In this document: positions 8,231-15,342 of the stretch, one piece after another
Layout: every line of letters starts with the position of its first letter
Position numbering within the stretch: position 1 is the first letter of the stretch
Notes under the pieces: model-generated
Database searches by the model: none
What the model saw: the letters and a program-made list of their open reading frames with translations, nothing else
Told to the model about the DNA's origin: nothing
Translations under genes and position numbers: made by a program
Assembly (NCBI GenBank): GCA_031384695.1
Contig: JANNAV010000354.1
Span: 1-19,700 of the forward strand
Length of the DNA stretch: 19,700 nt
DNA from: JANNAV01 sp031384695
GTDB lineage: Bacteria > Pseudomonadota > Alphaproteobacteria > Rhodobacterales > Rhodobacteraceae
Direction of reading: 5' to 3'

Positions 8231-8273
8231 CTATGCACCGCCTATGCATGCGGCTATGCACCAGCGGTGCATA
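8231..8273. promoter_or_regulatory. Operator-like cluster of three CTATGCA repeats plus inverted copy upstream of tmm
   Basis: CTATGCA occurs at 8231, 8242 and 8254, spaced 11 and 12 bases (about one helical turn each). An inverted copy TGCATA follows at 8268-8273. The last copy forms a perfect 8-bp inverted repeat, TATGCACC (8255-8262), AGC, GGTGCATA (8266-8273). ATGCACCGC at 8233-8241 is also the exact reverse complement of GCGGTGCAT at 8264-8272. Such phased repeats in the tmm upstream region suggest cooperative binding of a regulator. Confidence 0.5.
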
Positions 8274-8343
8274 TGCCAAATCCGTTTGGCCGCGCCAACC
8301 AAGGCTTGCGGCTGCGAAATGTGTTTCTTGCGGGGAATAATAT

Positions 8344-8371
8344 TTGACTTCACCGGCAGGCTTGATAGCTT
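8344..8371 (+). promoter_or_regulatory. Possible tmm promoter
   Basis: TTGACT at 8344-8349 matches five of six bases of a -35 element. A weak -10 candidate, TAGCTT, lies 16 bases further on (8366-8371). It lies between the repeat cluster and the tmm ribosome-binding site AGGAG (8391-8395). The -10 match is poor. Confidence 0.3.
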
Positions 8372-8401
8372 TGCCGCACGGGGCCGGATCAGGAGACGAT
8401 G

Positions 8402-9745
8402 ATGACGAAACGGGTGGCGGTGATCGGGGCCGGGCCTTCTGGCCTCGCCCAACTCAGGGCGTTTCAGTCGGCGGCGCAAAAGGGTGCGGAGATCCCCGAG
8501 ATTGTCTGCTTTGAGAAGCAGGACAACTGGGGCGGCTTGTGGAATTACTCGTGGCGCACCGGGCTTGATGAATACGGCGAGCCGGTGCATGGCTCGATGT
8601 ACCGCTATCTGTGGTCGAACGGCCCGAAAGAGGGGCTGGAGTTTGCCGATTACACTTTTGAGGTGCATTTTGGCAAACAGATCGGCAGCTATCCGCCGCG
8701 CGCGGTGCTGTTTGACTATATCGAAGGCCGGGTGAAACAGGCCAATGTGCGGCCCTGGATCAGGTTTCGCACACCGGTGCGGATGGTGACCTTTGATGAG
8801 GCGACCGCGAAGTTCACCGTCACCGTGCATGATCTGAAAAATGATCACACCTATGCGGAGGAGTTCGATCATGTGGTGGTGGCGTCGGGGCATTTCTCGA
8901 CCCCGAATGTGCCGGAGTTTCCGGGTTTTGCCACTTTCAACGGCCGCATCCTGCACGCGCATGATTTCCGTGATGCGCGCGAGTTTGCGGGCAAGGATAT
9001 TCTGGTGGTGGGCACTAGCTATTCGGCGGAAGACATCGGCTCGCAATGCTGGAAATATGGCTGCAAATCGGTGACGGTGTCGCATCGCACGGCACCGATG
9101 GGGTTCGACTGGCCGGAGAATTGGCAGGAAGTGCCGCTGTTGACGGGCGTTGCGGGCAATACTGCCACCTTCAAGGATGGCAGCACGGCGCATATTGATG
9201 CGATCATCCTGTGCACCGGCTATCAGCATCATTTCCCTTTCATGCCCGACGGGTTGCGGCTGCGCACCAAAAACCGGCTGGCGACGGCGGATTTGTATCG
9301 CGGCGTGGTCTGGGTGAAGAACCCCGGGCTGTTCTATCTGGGCATGCAGGACCAGTGGTACACCTTCAACATGTTCGACGCGCAGGCTTGGTATGCGCGT
9401 GATGTGATCCTGGGGCGGCTGGCGGTTCCGGCAACCGAGGCCGAGCGTCTGGCGGATGTGACGGCGCGGGTGGCCAAGGAAGATCAGGTTGCGGATGGGT
9501 ATGAGGCCATCGCCTATCAGGGGGCCTATGTGCAGGAACTGATTGATCTGACCGATTATCCCAGCTTTGACATCCCCGGTTCCAACGCCGCGTTCTGTGC
9601 GTGGAAAAAGCATAAGGTCAAGAATATTATGACCTTCCGCGACAATGCCTATGCGTCGGTGATGACGGGTACGATGGCGCCGCTGCACCACACTCCGTGG
9701 AAGGATGCGCTGGAAGACAGCATGGAAAGCTATCTGAAAACCTGA
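8402..9745 (+). CDS. tmm: Trimethylamine monooxygenase (flavin-containing monooxygenase)
   Basis: This 447-aa bacterial flavin-containing monooxygenase oxidises trimethylamine to trimethylamine N-oxide with NADPH and O2. It shows the FAD loop GAGPSG (9-14), the FMO fingerprint FxGxxxHxxxF as FNGRILHAHDF, the NADPH loop VGTSYSAED, and the aromatic/Asn-rich segments (ENWQEVPLL, DQWYTFNMFDAQAWYARD) I associate with Tmm of Roseobacter and Methylocella. Length matches those enzymes (about 445-450 aa). Two adjacent ATGs (8399 and 8402) could start it; AGGAG at 8391-8395 is better spaced (6 bases) from 8402. It appears to have its own promoter after a 210-base gap. The TMAO demethylase (tdm) and DMA monooxygenase genes often found with it are not in the window. 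Confidence 0.9.
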   Translation: MTKRVAVIGAGPSGLAQLRAFQSAAQKGAEIPEIVCFEKQDNWGGLWNYSWRTGLDEYGEPVHGSMYRYLWSNGPKEGLEFADYTFEVHFGKQIGSYPPRAVLFDYIEGRVKQANVRPWIRFRTPVRMVTFDEATAKFTVTVHDLKNDHTYAEEFDHVVVASGHFSTPNVPEFPGFATFNGRILHAHDFRDAREFAGKDILVVGTSYSAEDIGSQCWKYGCKSVTVSHRTAPMGFDWPENWQEVPLLTGVAGNTATFKDGSTAHIDAIILCTGYQHHFPFMPDGLRLRTKNRLATADLYRGVVWVKNPGLFYLGMQDQWYTFNMFDAQAWYARDVILGRLAVPATEAERLADVTARVAKEDQVADGYEAIAYQGAYVQELIDLTDYPSFDIPGSNAAFCAWKKHKVKNIMTFRDNAYASVMTGTMAPLHHTPWKDALEDSMESYLKT

Positions 9746-9766
9746 CAGTCAAGAGTGCAGCGCCGT

Positions 9767-9826
9767 CCCGGACTTGATCCGGAACCTCTGACAGTAACCC
9801 CCGGGAGGCCCCGGATCAGGTCCGGG
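9767..9826. repeat. Pair of inverted palindromic repeats between convergent genes
   Basis: CCCGGACTTGATCCGG (9767-9782) and CCGGATCAGGTCCGGG (9811-9826) are inverted copies with one mismatch, separated by 28 bases. Each unit is itself nearly palindromic. They lie between the ends of tmm and the convergent BLUF gene, so they could fold into a long stem acting as a bidirectional terminator. The unit resembles a dispersed intergenic repeat seen in many alphaproteobacteria. Confidence 0.6.
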
Positions 9827-9837
9827 GCTGCGCCGGT

Positions 9838-10242
9838 TCAGGCCGAACCATCGGCCAGACGTTGAAAAATTGCGATGACCTGATCTTCGCTCGCACGGTC
9901 CAGCACATCATCTTCCAGTTCGGCGCGCGACCAGACCCAGGTTTGCGCCGGATCATCGCGCATTGCCCAGCGGGCAAACATCCGCCCATCATCGGCAATG
10001 TTGCGGCGCGACAACTGGCGCACTTCAAGATGGCGGTCATCGCGGGCGATGCGGTGATAAGCGGCCTCGACGGCGGCTTGCGGGCCTTCCAGCAGTTGCA
10101 GATACAAATCATCCCGGCAGATCAGCGCGCCGGTGATGCCATCGCGATCATTGCAGCGGCGGGCATCAAGCAGGATCCCGGAAAGGGTGGGGCCGTCAAA
10201 GCCGAACGGGCGTGACGCATAGGTCAGTTGGAGAAGCGCCAT
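9838..10242 (-). CDS. Short BLUF-domain blue-light sensor protein
   Basis: The 134-aa product is essentially a single BLUF (blue light using FAD) domain with a short C-terminal helix region, like BlrB-type single-domain photoreceptors. Key flavin-site residues are present: Y8 in LQLTYAS, N31, GITGAL (35-40), Q49 in LYLQLLEGP, and W92/M94 in FARWAM. Spacing Y8-N31-Q49 (23 and 18) is nearly that of AppA Y21-N45-Q63. There is no attached output domain, so it probably acts through a partner protein. The ATG at 10242 is chosen because the protein then begins right before the first beta-strand; AAGGA lies about 11 bases upstream, and a start 13 codons further upstream adds only unrelated residues. 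It follows gmaS on the same strand but behind a likely terminator. Confidence 0.85.
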   Translation of the reverse strand: MALLQLTYASRPFGFDGPTLSGILLDARRCNDRDGITGALICRDDLYLQLLEGPQAAVEAAYHRIARDDRHLEVRQLSRRNIADDGRMFARWAMRDDPAQTWVWSRAELEDDVLDRASEDQVIAIFQRLADGSA

Positions 10243-10290
10243 CTGGAAACAAGTCCTTGGTGGAAGGGACGATCCTCTCACGCTAGACGG

Positions 10291-10312
10291 AAAAAATTGC
10301 GCTGGCCAGCAC
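10291..10312 (-). terminator. Likely intrinsic terminator after gmaS
   Basis: Read on the minus strand, GTGCT-GGCC-AGCGC (5-bp stem with one G-T pair) is followed at once by AATTTTTT. It lies 18 bases past the gmaS stop and before the BLUF gene, so it could end the mgs-gmaS transcript. Confidence 0.5.
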
Positions 10313-10330
10313 CGCGTGATGGCTGTGCAA

Positions 10331-11638
10331 TCAGATATCCAGCGTGGTATCGCGTTCCCACTGGGTGAAGTGGGCGGTGTAATCGTTCCATTCCTGATGC
10401 TTCAGTTTCAGGTAGGCGGTGGAAAATTCCGCGCCCATCATCGCCTTCAGGGTGGTGTCGCGGTCGTAATCGCGCAGCGCATCAAGCAGGTTCAGCGGCA
10501 GTTTGGGCGCGCCCTTTACCGTGTGACCTTGGGTATACATATCAATATCATAGCGCTTACCGGGATCGGCCTTGCTGCGGATGCCGTCAAGGCCGGCGGC
10601 GATGATCACGGCCTGCATCAGGTAAGGGTTGGCGGCACCGTCGGGCAGGCGCAGCTCGAACCGGCCCGGGCCGGGCACGCGCACCATATGGGTGCGATTG
10701 TTGCCTGTCCATGTCACGGTGTTGGGGGCCCAGGTGGCGCCGGATACGGTGCGCGGCGCGTTGATGCGTTTGTAGCTGTTCACAGTGGGGTTGGTGATGG
10801 CGGCGAGGGCGGAGGCGTGTTTCATGATGCCGCCCAGGAAATTGCGGCCCCGGTCGGAGAGGCCCAATTCTTTGCTGTCATCGGAAAACGCATTCTTTTT
10901 GCCATCCAGATCCCAGACCGAAATATGCGCGTGGCAGCCGGAGCCGGTGAGGCCCTTGAACGGTTTTGGCATGAAGGTGGCGCGCAGCCCGTGCTTTTCG
11001 GCCACGCTGCGCATCATGAATTTGAAGAAGCTGTGTTTGTCGGCGGTTTGCAGGGCGTCGTCGTATTTCCAGTTCATCTCGAACTGGCCGATCGCGTCTT
11101 CGTGGTCGTTCTGATAGGCCTCCCACCCCAAGGCCAGCATGTAATCGCAAACTTCGGCGATCACGTCATAGCGGCGCATCACGGCCTGCTGGTCATAGCA
11201 GGGTTTGACCGCGTTATCGTAGGGGTCTGATACGGCGGTGCCCTCAGCGTTCAGCAGGAAAAACTCCGGCTCCACCCCGGTTTTCACCCGCAGGCCTTCT
11301 TTTGCCGCCTCGGCCACCAAAGCGCGCAGCACGTTGCGGGGGGCCTGGTTGACAGGCTTGCCCTCCATCACGCAGTTGGAGGCGAGCCATGCCACCTCGG
11401 GCTTCCACGGCAGTTGGATGACCGATGACGCATCCGGCACCGCCATCATATCGGGGTGGGCGGCGGTCAGGTCCAGCCAGGTGGCGAAGCCTGCAAAGCC
11501 CGCCCCATCCACCGCCATATCGTTGATGGCTTGCGCGGGCACCAGTTTGGCGCGCTGGCCACCGAACAGATCGGTGTAGGACACCATGAAATATTTGACG
11601 CCGCGTTCCTTGGCGTATTTGGCAAGGTCTTTTGTCAT
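10331..11638 (-). CDS. gmaS: Gamma-glutamylmethylamide synthetase (GlnT-type glutamine synthetase family)
   Basis: This 435-aa member of the glutamine synthetase superfamily probably joins methylamine to glutamate with ATP, giving gamma-glutamylmethylamide. Visible GS elements are GVEPEFFLL (121-129) and QFEMNW (185-190) with metal/substrate glutamates, FMPKPFKGLTGSGCHAHIS (222-240), and NRTHMVRVPGPGRFELRLPDGAANPYL for the nucleotide and glutamate site. It is shorter than GSI glutaminases' partner GlnA (about 470 aa) and lacks a recognisable GSI adenylylation tyrosine motif. GmaS is distinguished from glutamine synthetase mainly by context: N-methylglutamate synthase genes lie directly upstream in one operon and tmm is nearby. 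GlnT is the older name for rhizobial homologues. Start ATG 11638 is preceded by GGGGA. It ends in front of a likely terminator. Confidence 0.85.
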   Translation of the reverse strand: MTKDLAKYAKERGVKYFMVSYTDLFGGQRAKLVPAQAINDMAVDGAGFAGFATWLDLTAAHPDMMAVPDASSVIQLPWKPEVAWLASNCVMEGKPVNQAPRNVLRALVAEAAKEGLRVKTGVEPEFFLLNAEGTAVSDPYDNAVKPCYDQQAVMRRYDVIAEVCDYMLALGWEAYQNDHEDAIGQFEMNWKYDDALQTADKHSFFKFMMRSVAEKHGLRATFMPKPFKGLTGSGCHAHISVWDLDGKKNAFSDDSKELGLSDRGRNFLGGIMKHASALAAITNPTVNSYKRINAPRTVSGATWAPNTVTWTGNNRTHMVRVPGPGRFELRLPDGAANPYLMQAVIIAAGLDGIRSKADPGKRYDIDMYTQGHTVKGAPKLPLNLLDALRDYDRDTTLKAMMGAEFSTAYLKLKHQEWNDYTAHFTQWERDTTLDI

Positions 11639-11657
11639 AGCAGTCCCCGTTGCGGTT

Positions 11658-12119
11658 TTATCGGATGGGTTCGCAGATCACATCGGTGCGAACGGAATTG
11701 GCAATGAAGCAGTCCAGATGGGCGTCGTGGTGCAGGGCGTCTTGTTCGGCGTGGCCGGGGGCAGGGCTGCCCCAGATGATGCGCGGATGCAGGATGACCT
11801 TGCTGACCCAGAGGCGGCCCTCGGGCGTTTTGGCCATCTCGCCGATGGCGGTATCGTCATAGCTGTTGATGACGTGGCGGGCGCGGGCAGCGAGATACAG
11901 GAAGGTGAGCATGTGGCAGGAGGAAAGCGAGGCCACGAACGCCTCTTCGGGATCAACGCCTGCGGGATCGGAAAAGCGCGGCACCACATGGGGGGAGGAT
12001 GAGGCGCGGAAGGTGACGCCGCCATCGAACGACCATTGGTGGCCGCGCGAATAGCGGTTGTCGGCGAAGGGTTCATCCGGGGCGCGCTGCCATTGGATGG
12101 TGGCGGTGTAGATGGCCAT
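11658..12119 (-). CDS. OsmC/Ohr-family protein
   Basis: The 153-aa protein has the OsmC fold signature. The two cysteines typical of the thiol-peroxidase family lie in SLSSCHMLTF (C68) and AHLDCFIANSV (C137), with the usual N-terminal GGVTFRASSSP region. OsmC/Ohr members reduce organic hydroperoxides as cytosolic dimers; this subgroup's substrate is unknown. It is translationally coupled to mgsC (TGATG, sharing one A) and followed after 18 bases by gmaS, so it belongs to the methylamine operon. A role in protecting the flavoenzymes or detoxifying a by-product such as formaldehyde-related or peroxide stress is speculation. The ATG at 12119 is preferred over a longer version reading back into mgsC. 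Confidence 0.85.
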   Translation of the reverse strand: MAIYTATIQWQRAPDEPFADNRYSRGHQWSFDGGVTFRASSSPHVVPRFSDPAGVDPEEAFVASLSSCHMLTFLYLAARARHVINSYDDTAIGEMAKTPEGRLWVSKVILHPRIIWGSPAPGHAEQDALHHDAHLDCFIANSVRTDVICEPIR

Positions 12120-13444
12120 CAGTAAGGCCCCTTCCCCGGTATCCAACTGGTGCCCGCAACCGGCACCCCGGCCATCGCGGCGGCCTCGACGGTGAGGGCG
12201 CAGAGATCTTCGGGTTCCAGATTGTGCAGGTGGTTCTTGCCGCAGGCGCGCGCGATGGTTTGGGCTTCCAAGGTGAGAACCTTCAGGTAGTTTTTCAGGC
12301 GGCGGCCACCGAGGATGGGGTCGAAACGGCCATAAAGCAGCGGATCCTGGGTGGTGATGCCGGCGGGGTCGCGGCCTTCGTGCCAGTCATCGTAAGCGCC
12401 TGCGGTGGTGCCGAGTTTGTTGTATTCGGCCTCCAGTGCCGGGTCATTATCGCCAAGGGCGATCAGGGCGGCGGTGCCGATAGCGACGGCGTCTGCGCCA
12501 AGGGCCAGCGCCTTGGCCACATCGGCCCCGGTGCGGATGCCGCCCGAGACGATCAGTTGCACCTCGCGGTGCATGCCAAGATCCTGCAGCGCCTTTACCG
12601 CGAGGGGGATGCAGGCGAGGATCGGCATGCCGACGTTTTCGATGAACACATCCTGCGTGGCCGCCGTGCCGCCCTGCATGCCGTCCAGCACCACCACATC
12701 CGCGCCCGATTTTACCGCAAGCGCCGTATCATAATAGGGCCGCGCGCCGCCGATTTTCACATAGATCGGCTTTTGCCAATCGGTGATTTCGCGGATCTCC
12801 ATGATCTTGATTTCCAGATCATCGGGGCCGGTCCAATCGGGGTGACGGCAGGCCGAGCGTTGGTCTATCCCCTTGGGCAGGTTGCGCATCATGGCCACGC
12901 GGTCGCTGATCTTCTGGCCCAAAAGCATGCCGCCGCCACCGGGTTTTGCGCCCTGCCCCACCACAATCTCGATGGCGTCCGCACGGCGCAGATCGTCGGG
13001 GTTCATGCCATAGCGCGAGGGGAGGTATTGATACACCAGAGTGTTGGAGTGGCCGCGTTCCTCTTCCGTCATGCCGCCGTCACCAGTGGTGGTGGAGGTT
13101 CCGGCGGCACTTGCGCCCCGGCCAAGGGCTTCTTTCGCCGGGCCGGAGAGGGCGCCGAAGGACATGCCCGCGATGGTGACGGGGATATCGAGGTGGATCG
13201 GTTTTTTCGCGTGCCTTGTGCCGAGCCAGACATCGGTGGCGCATTTTTCGCGGTAACCTTCGAGGGGATAGCGGCTGATCGAGGCCCCGAGAAACAACAG
13301 GTCATCGAAATGCGGCAGTTTGCGTTTGGAGCCGCCACCGCGGATATCATAGATGCCGGTGGCCGCCGCACGCCGGATTTCGGCGTTCACGTCATTGGAA
13401 AAGGTCCAGCTTTGCCTGGGCGGGGTGTGGGGGAAATCGCTCAT
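12119..13444 (-). CDS. mgsC: N-methylglutamate synthase subunit C (FMN-binding, glutamate-synthase-like)
   Basis: The 441-aa protein matches the FMN-binding TIM-barrel domain of glutamate synthase (GltB central domain). Recognisable parts are GAKPGGGGMLLGQKIS, PIYVKIGGARPYYDTALAVKSGADVVVLDGMQGGTAAT in segments, LIVSGGIRTGADVAKALALGADAVAIGT for FMN phosphate binding, and GITTQDPLL near the C-terminus. The CxxxxxCxxxxC cluster that binds 3Fe-4S just before TQDP in glutamate synthases is absent here. With MgsA and MgsB it forms N-methylglutamate from methylamine-derived glutamylmethylamide and 2-oxoglutarate or glutamate. Rhizobial homologues are called GlxD. The start ATG at 13444 has GAGG five bases upstream; mgsB ends seven bases before. 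Upstream in-frame extension overlaps mgsB and is a shadow. Confidence 0.87.
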   Translation of the reverse strand: MSDFPHTPPRQSWTFSNDVNAEIRRAAATGIYDIRGGGSKRKLPHFDDLLFLGASISRYPLEGYREKCATDVWLGTRHAKKPIHLDIPVTIAGMSFGALSGPAKEALGRGASAAGTSTTTGDGGMTEEERGHSNTLVYQYLPSRYGMNPDDLRRADAIEIVVGQGAKPGGGGMLLGQKISDRVAMMRNLPKGIDQRSACRHPDWTGPDDLEIKIMEIREITDWQKPIYVKIGGARPYYDTALAVKSGADVVVLDGMQGGTAATQDVFIENVGMPILACIPLAVKALQDLGMHREVQLIVSGGIRTGADVAKALALGADAVAIGTAALIALGDNDPALEAEYNKLGTTAGAYDDWHEGRDPAGITTQDPLLYGRFDPILGGRRLKNYLKVLTLEAQTIARACGKNHLHNLEPEDLCALTVEAAAMAGVPVAGTSWIPGKGPY

Positions 13445-13451
13445 AGGAACC

Positions 13452-14141
13452 TCAGTAGGATGCGGCGTTGTCGATGTTGAAGGTATAAAGCTTGCGGGCC
13501 GAGCCGTAGCGTTTGAACTCGGATGGTTTGGCAAGGTGGGCGGCCTCGCCTTGCTGCAAAAGATCGGCCAGCAGGGCCAGATGTTCGGGGCGCATGGGTT
13601 TTTCAATACAATCGGTGCCGAGGGATTTCACCGTGCCGCGCACGAACATGCCCGCCTCGTAAAGACTGTCGCCCAGCGCGTCGCCTGCGTCCCCAAGCAC
13701 CACCAGGTTGCCCGATTGCGCCATGAAGGCCGACATGTGGCCGATGTTGCCATGCACCACGATGTTGATGCCCTTCATCGAGATGCCGCAGCGCGAACTG
13801 GCATTGCCTTTGATGATCAAAAGCCCGCCGCGCCCGGTGGCACCGGCGTATTGCGATGCATCGCCGTCGATGATCACGGTGCCCGACATCATGTTTTCGG
13901 CCACGCCGGGGCCAGCCGAGCCTTTGACGCGGATGGTGGCCAGTTTGTTCATGCCCGCGCAATAGTATCCGGTGGAACCCCTTACGGTGATATCCAAAGG
14001 TGCATCGACACCCACCGCGATGGCGTGGCTGCCCTTGGGGTTGACGATTTCCCAGGCGGTTTGGTTGGTGCTGCCTTGCAGGGCGTGCAGGGTGGAATTG
14101 AGGGCGCGCAGGCCCTGCGCCTCAAGGTCGAAAGTCTGCAT
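13452..14141 (-). CDS. mgsB: N-methylglutamate synthase subunit B (GXGXG beta-helix domain)
   Basis: The 229-aa protein corresponds to the C-terminal GXGXG right-handed beta-helix domain of glutamate synthase, here a separate subunit. Repeating glycine-rich strands are visible: GSTGYYCAGMNKL, VKGSAGPGVAENMMSGTVIIDGD in segments, GATGRGGLLIIKGNASSRCG, and HGNIGHMSAFMAQSGNLVVLGDAGDALGDSLYEAG. It has no catalytic residues of its own and probably links the amidotransferase subunit MgsA to the FMN subunit MgsC. Rhizobial homologues are called GlxC. The start ATG 14141 lies one base after the mgsA stop. The open frame continues upstream inside mgsA, but MQTFDLEAQGL is the natural start. Confidence 0.87.
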   Translation of the reverse strand: MQTFDLEAQGLRALNSTLHALQGSTNQTAWEIVNPKGSHAIAVGVDAPLDITVRGSTGYYCAGMNKLATIRVKGSAGPGVAENMMSGTVIIDGDASQYAGATGRGGLLIIKGNASSRCGISMKGINIVVHGNIGHMSAFMAQSGNLVVLGDAGDALGDSLYEAGMFVRGTVKSLGTDCIEKPMRPEHLALLADLLQQGEAAHLAKPSEFKRYGSARKLYTFNIDNAASY

Positions 14142-14142
14142 A

Positions 14143-15039
14143 TCAACGTTCCCAGAAATAGACGGTGGCGGGTTCCGGCTCCCACACACGGGCGTTGAGG
14201 ATGCCCGGCAGGCTGACGAGGGCGCGGTATTCCGAGCCAAAAGCCACGTATTGATCGGTTTCGGCCATCACGGCGGGTTTGCAGGCGATGGGATCACGCA
14301 CCACGCCGAAGCCGTTCTTCGTGCCGACCACGAAGGTGAAAAAACCGTCGAGGTCGGTGAGGGTGGCCGCCATCGCCTCGCCCAAGGCCGAGCCGGTATC
14401 CAGTTTGTGGCTGATGAAGGCGGCGGCAACTTCGGTGTCGTTTTCGGTTTCAAACGTCATGCCGGCGCGTTTCAGGTTGCGGCGGACCGAGTTGTGGTTG
14501 GACAGCGAGCCGTTGTGGACAAGGCACTGATCCGAGCCAGTGGAAAACGGGTGCGCGCCCATGGTGGTGACGGCGGATTCGGTGGCCATGCGGGTGTGGC
14601 CGATGCCGTGGGTGCCCGCCATATGAGCGATATCAAAGCGGGCGGCGACATCGCGGGGCAGGCCAACCTCTTTGTAAATCTCGATCTCTTCGCCAGCGCT
14701 CATCAGTTTGGCGGTGGGGCGCAGGGCGCGTAGGGCGGTGCGGGCGGCGTCAAGCTTGGCCAGTGGCACATCCAGCACCATATGGGTGTTCTTGATGGTG
14801 GCGGTGACTTTGGCATCCAGCGCGCGGCCAAGGTCGGCGGCGAGGGTTTTGAAATCCTGCTCCGGGGTGGGGGATTGCACCGTCAGCTTGGCGTGGCCCT
14901 TTTTGGGGCGGCCATAGATGGCGATGCCTGCGCTGTCGGGGCCGCGATCCGTCATGGTGATCAGCATATCGGTGAGCATGGCACCGAGTTGCGGCTCCAG
15001 CTTGGGGTCTTTGAGGAATAGTCCGACGATACCGCACAT
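14143..15039 (-). CDS. mgsA: N-methylglutamate synthase subunit A (class II glutamine amidotransferase)
   Basis: This 298-aa protein is a stand-alone Ntn-type (class II) glutaminase domain like those of PurF and glutamate synthase. After removal of Met the N-terminal Cys (C2 of MCGIVGLF) would be the nucleophile. Other family motifs are MTDRGPDSAGIAIYG, HTRMATESAVTTMGAHPF and CLVHNGSLSNH for the glutamine pocket. In the N-methylglutamate pathway it is thought to act on gamma-glutamylmethylamide, the product of GmaS, and release methylamine for transfer within the complex. The rhizobial name is GlxB. It is the first gene of a minus-strand operon, with a sigma70-like promoter ending about 28 bases upstream and AGGGAG eight bases before the ATG. 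Confidence 0.88.
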   Translation of the reverse strand: MCGIVGLFLKDPKLEPQLGAMLTDMLITMTDRGPDSAGIAIYGRPKKGHAKLTVQSPTPEQDFKTLAADLGRALDAKVTATIKNTHMVLDVPLAKLDAARTALRALRPTAKLMSAGEEIEIYKEVGLPRDVAARFDIAHMAGTHGIGHTRMATESAVTTMGAHPFSTGSDQCLVHNGSLSNHNSVRRNLKRAGMTFETENDTEVAAAFISHKLDTGSALGEAMAATLTDLDGFFTFVVGTKNGFGVVRDPIACKPAVMAETDQYVAFGSEYRALVSLPGILNARVWEPEPATVYFWER

Positions 15040-15066
15040 GGCTTCGACTCCCTGATGGTTTGGAGC

Positions 15067-15095
15067 AGGCTAGCACCGAAGATCGGGCGGTTCAA
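15067..15095 (-). promoter_or_regulatory. Sigma70-like promoter for mgsABC-osmC-gmaS
   Basis: On the minus strand TTGAAC (15095-15090) and TAGCCT (15072-15067) are separated by exactly 17 bases, and an A/T-rich stretch (TTAAAAATGTTTCTTCA) lies upstream. The predicted transcript start near 15060 leaves a short leader of about 20 bases containing the AGGGAG ribosome-binding site of mgsA. Confidence 0.55.
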
Positions 15096-15164
15096 CTGTG
15101 AAGAAACATTTTTAACTGCGAGGGTGATGCGCAGGGCATGGGGCTGGTGCCCGGACCGATCTTT

Positions 15165-15318
15165 GAAACTCTCTGGGAGAGAGTTTCTCGGGACGTTGCT
15201 CAGAAGGCCGGAGGCCGTTGGGCAAGGGATTGTCCGCAATCGGGCGGCTCAGGCAAATTGGGGCGCGGCTGCATGGGCTGGTGCGTCTTGACGCGCCTGC
15301 CGGGGGCAGGCAGGCGCG
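15165..15318. other. Run of strong inverted repeats, possible structured leader RNA
   Basis: Four hairpins follow each other. GAAACTCTCT (15165-15174) pairs perfectly with 15178-15187 across a GGG loop. TTGCTC (15196-15201) pairs with GGGCAA (15220-15225) around GGCC-GGA-GGCC. GATTG (15228-15232) pairs with CAATC (15237-15241). CGCGCCTGCC (15292-15301) pairs perfectly with 15309-15318 across a 7-base loop. No T-tract follows. Which strand is transcribed here is not known. Confidence 0.45.
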
Positions 15319-15342
15319 GCCGCCGGGGCGATGGCCCCTTGC

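Noticed and set aside
10316..11230. 304-aa plus-strand open frame opposite gmaS
   Set aside because: It is antisense to a clear glutamine-synthetase-family gene and has no recognisable motif.
12224..13480. 418-aa plus-strand open frame opposite mgsC
   Set aside because: It is a shadow of the conserved FMN-domain gene, with a composition typical of antisense frames in GC-rich DNA.
15165..15260. Glycine riboswitch
   Set aside because: GGGAGAGA and CTCAGGCAAA are present in order, but the conserved CCGAAGG.GCAA core and the terminal GGAC element are missing and the outer stem does not close. Kept only as a structured-region finding.
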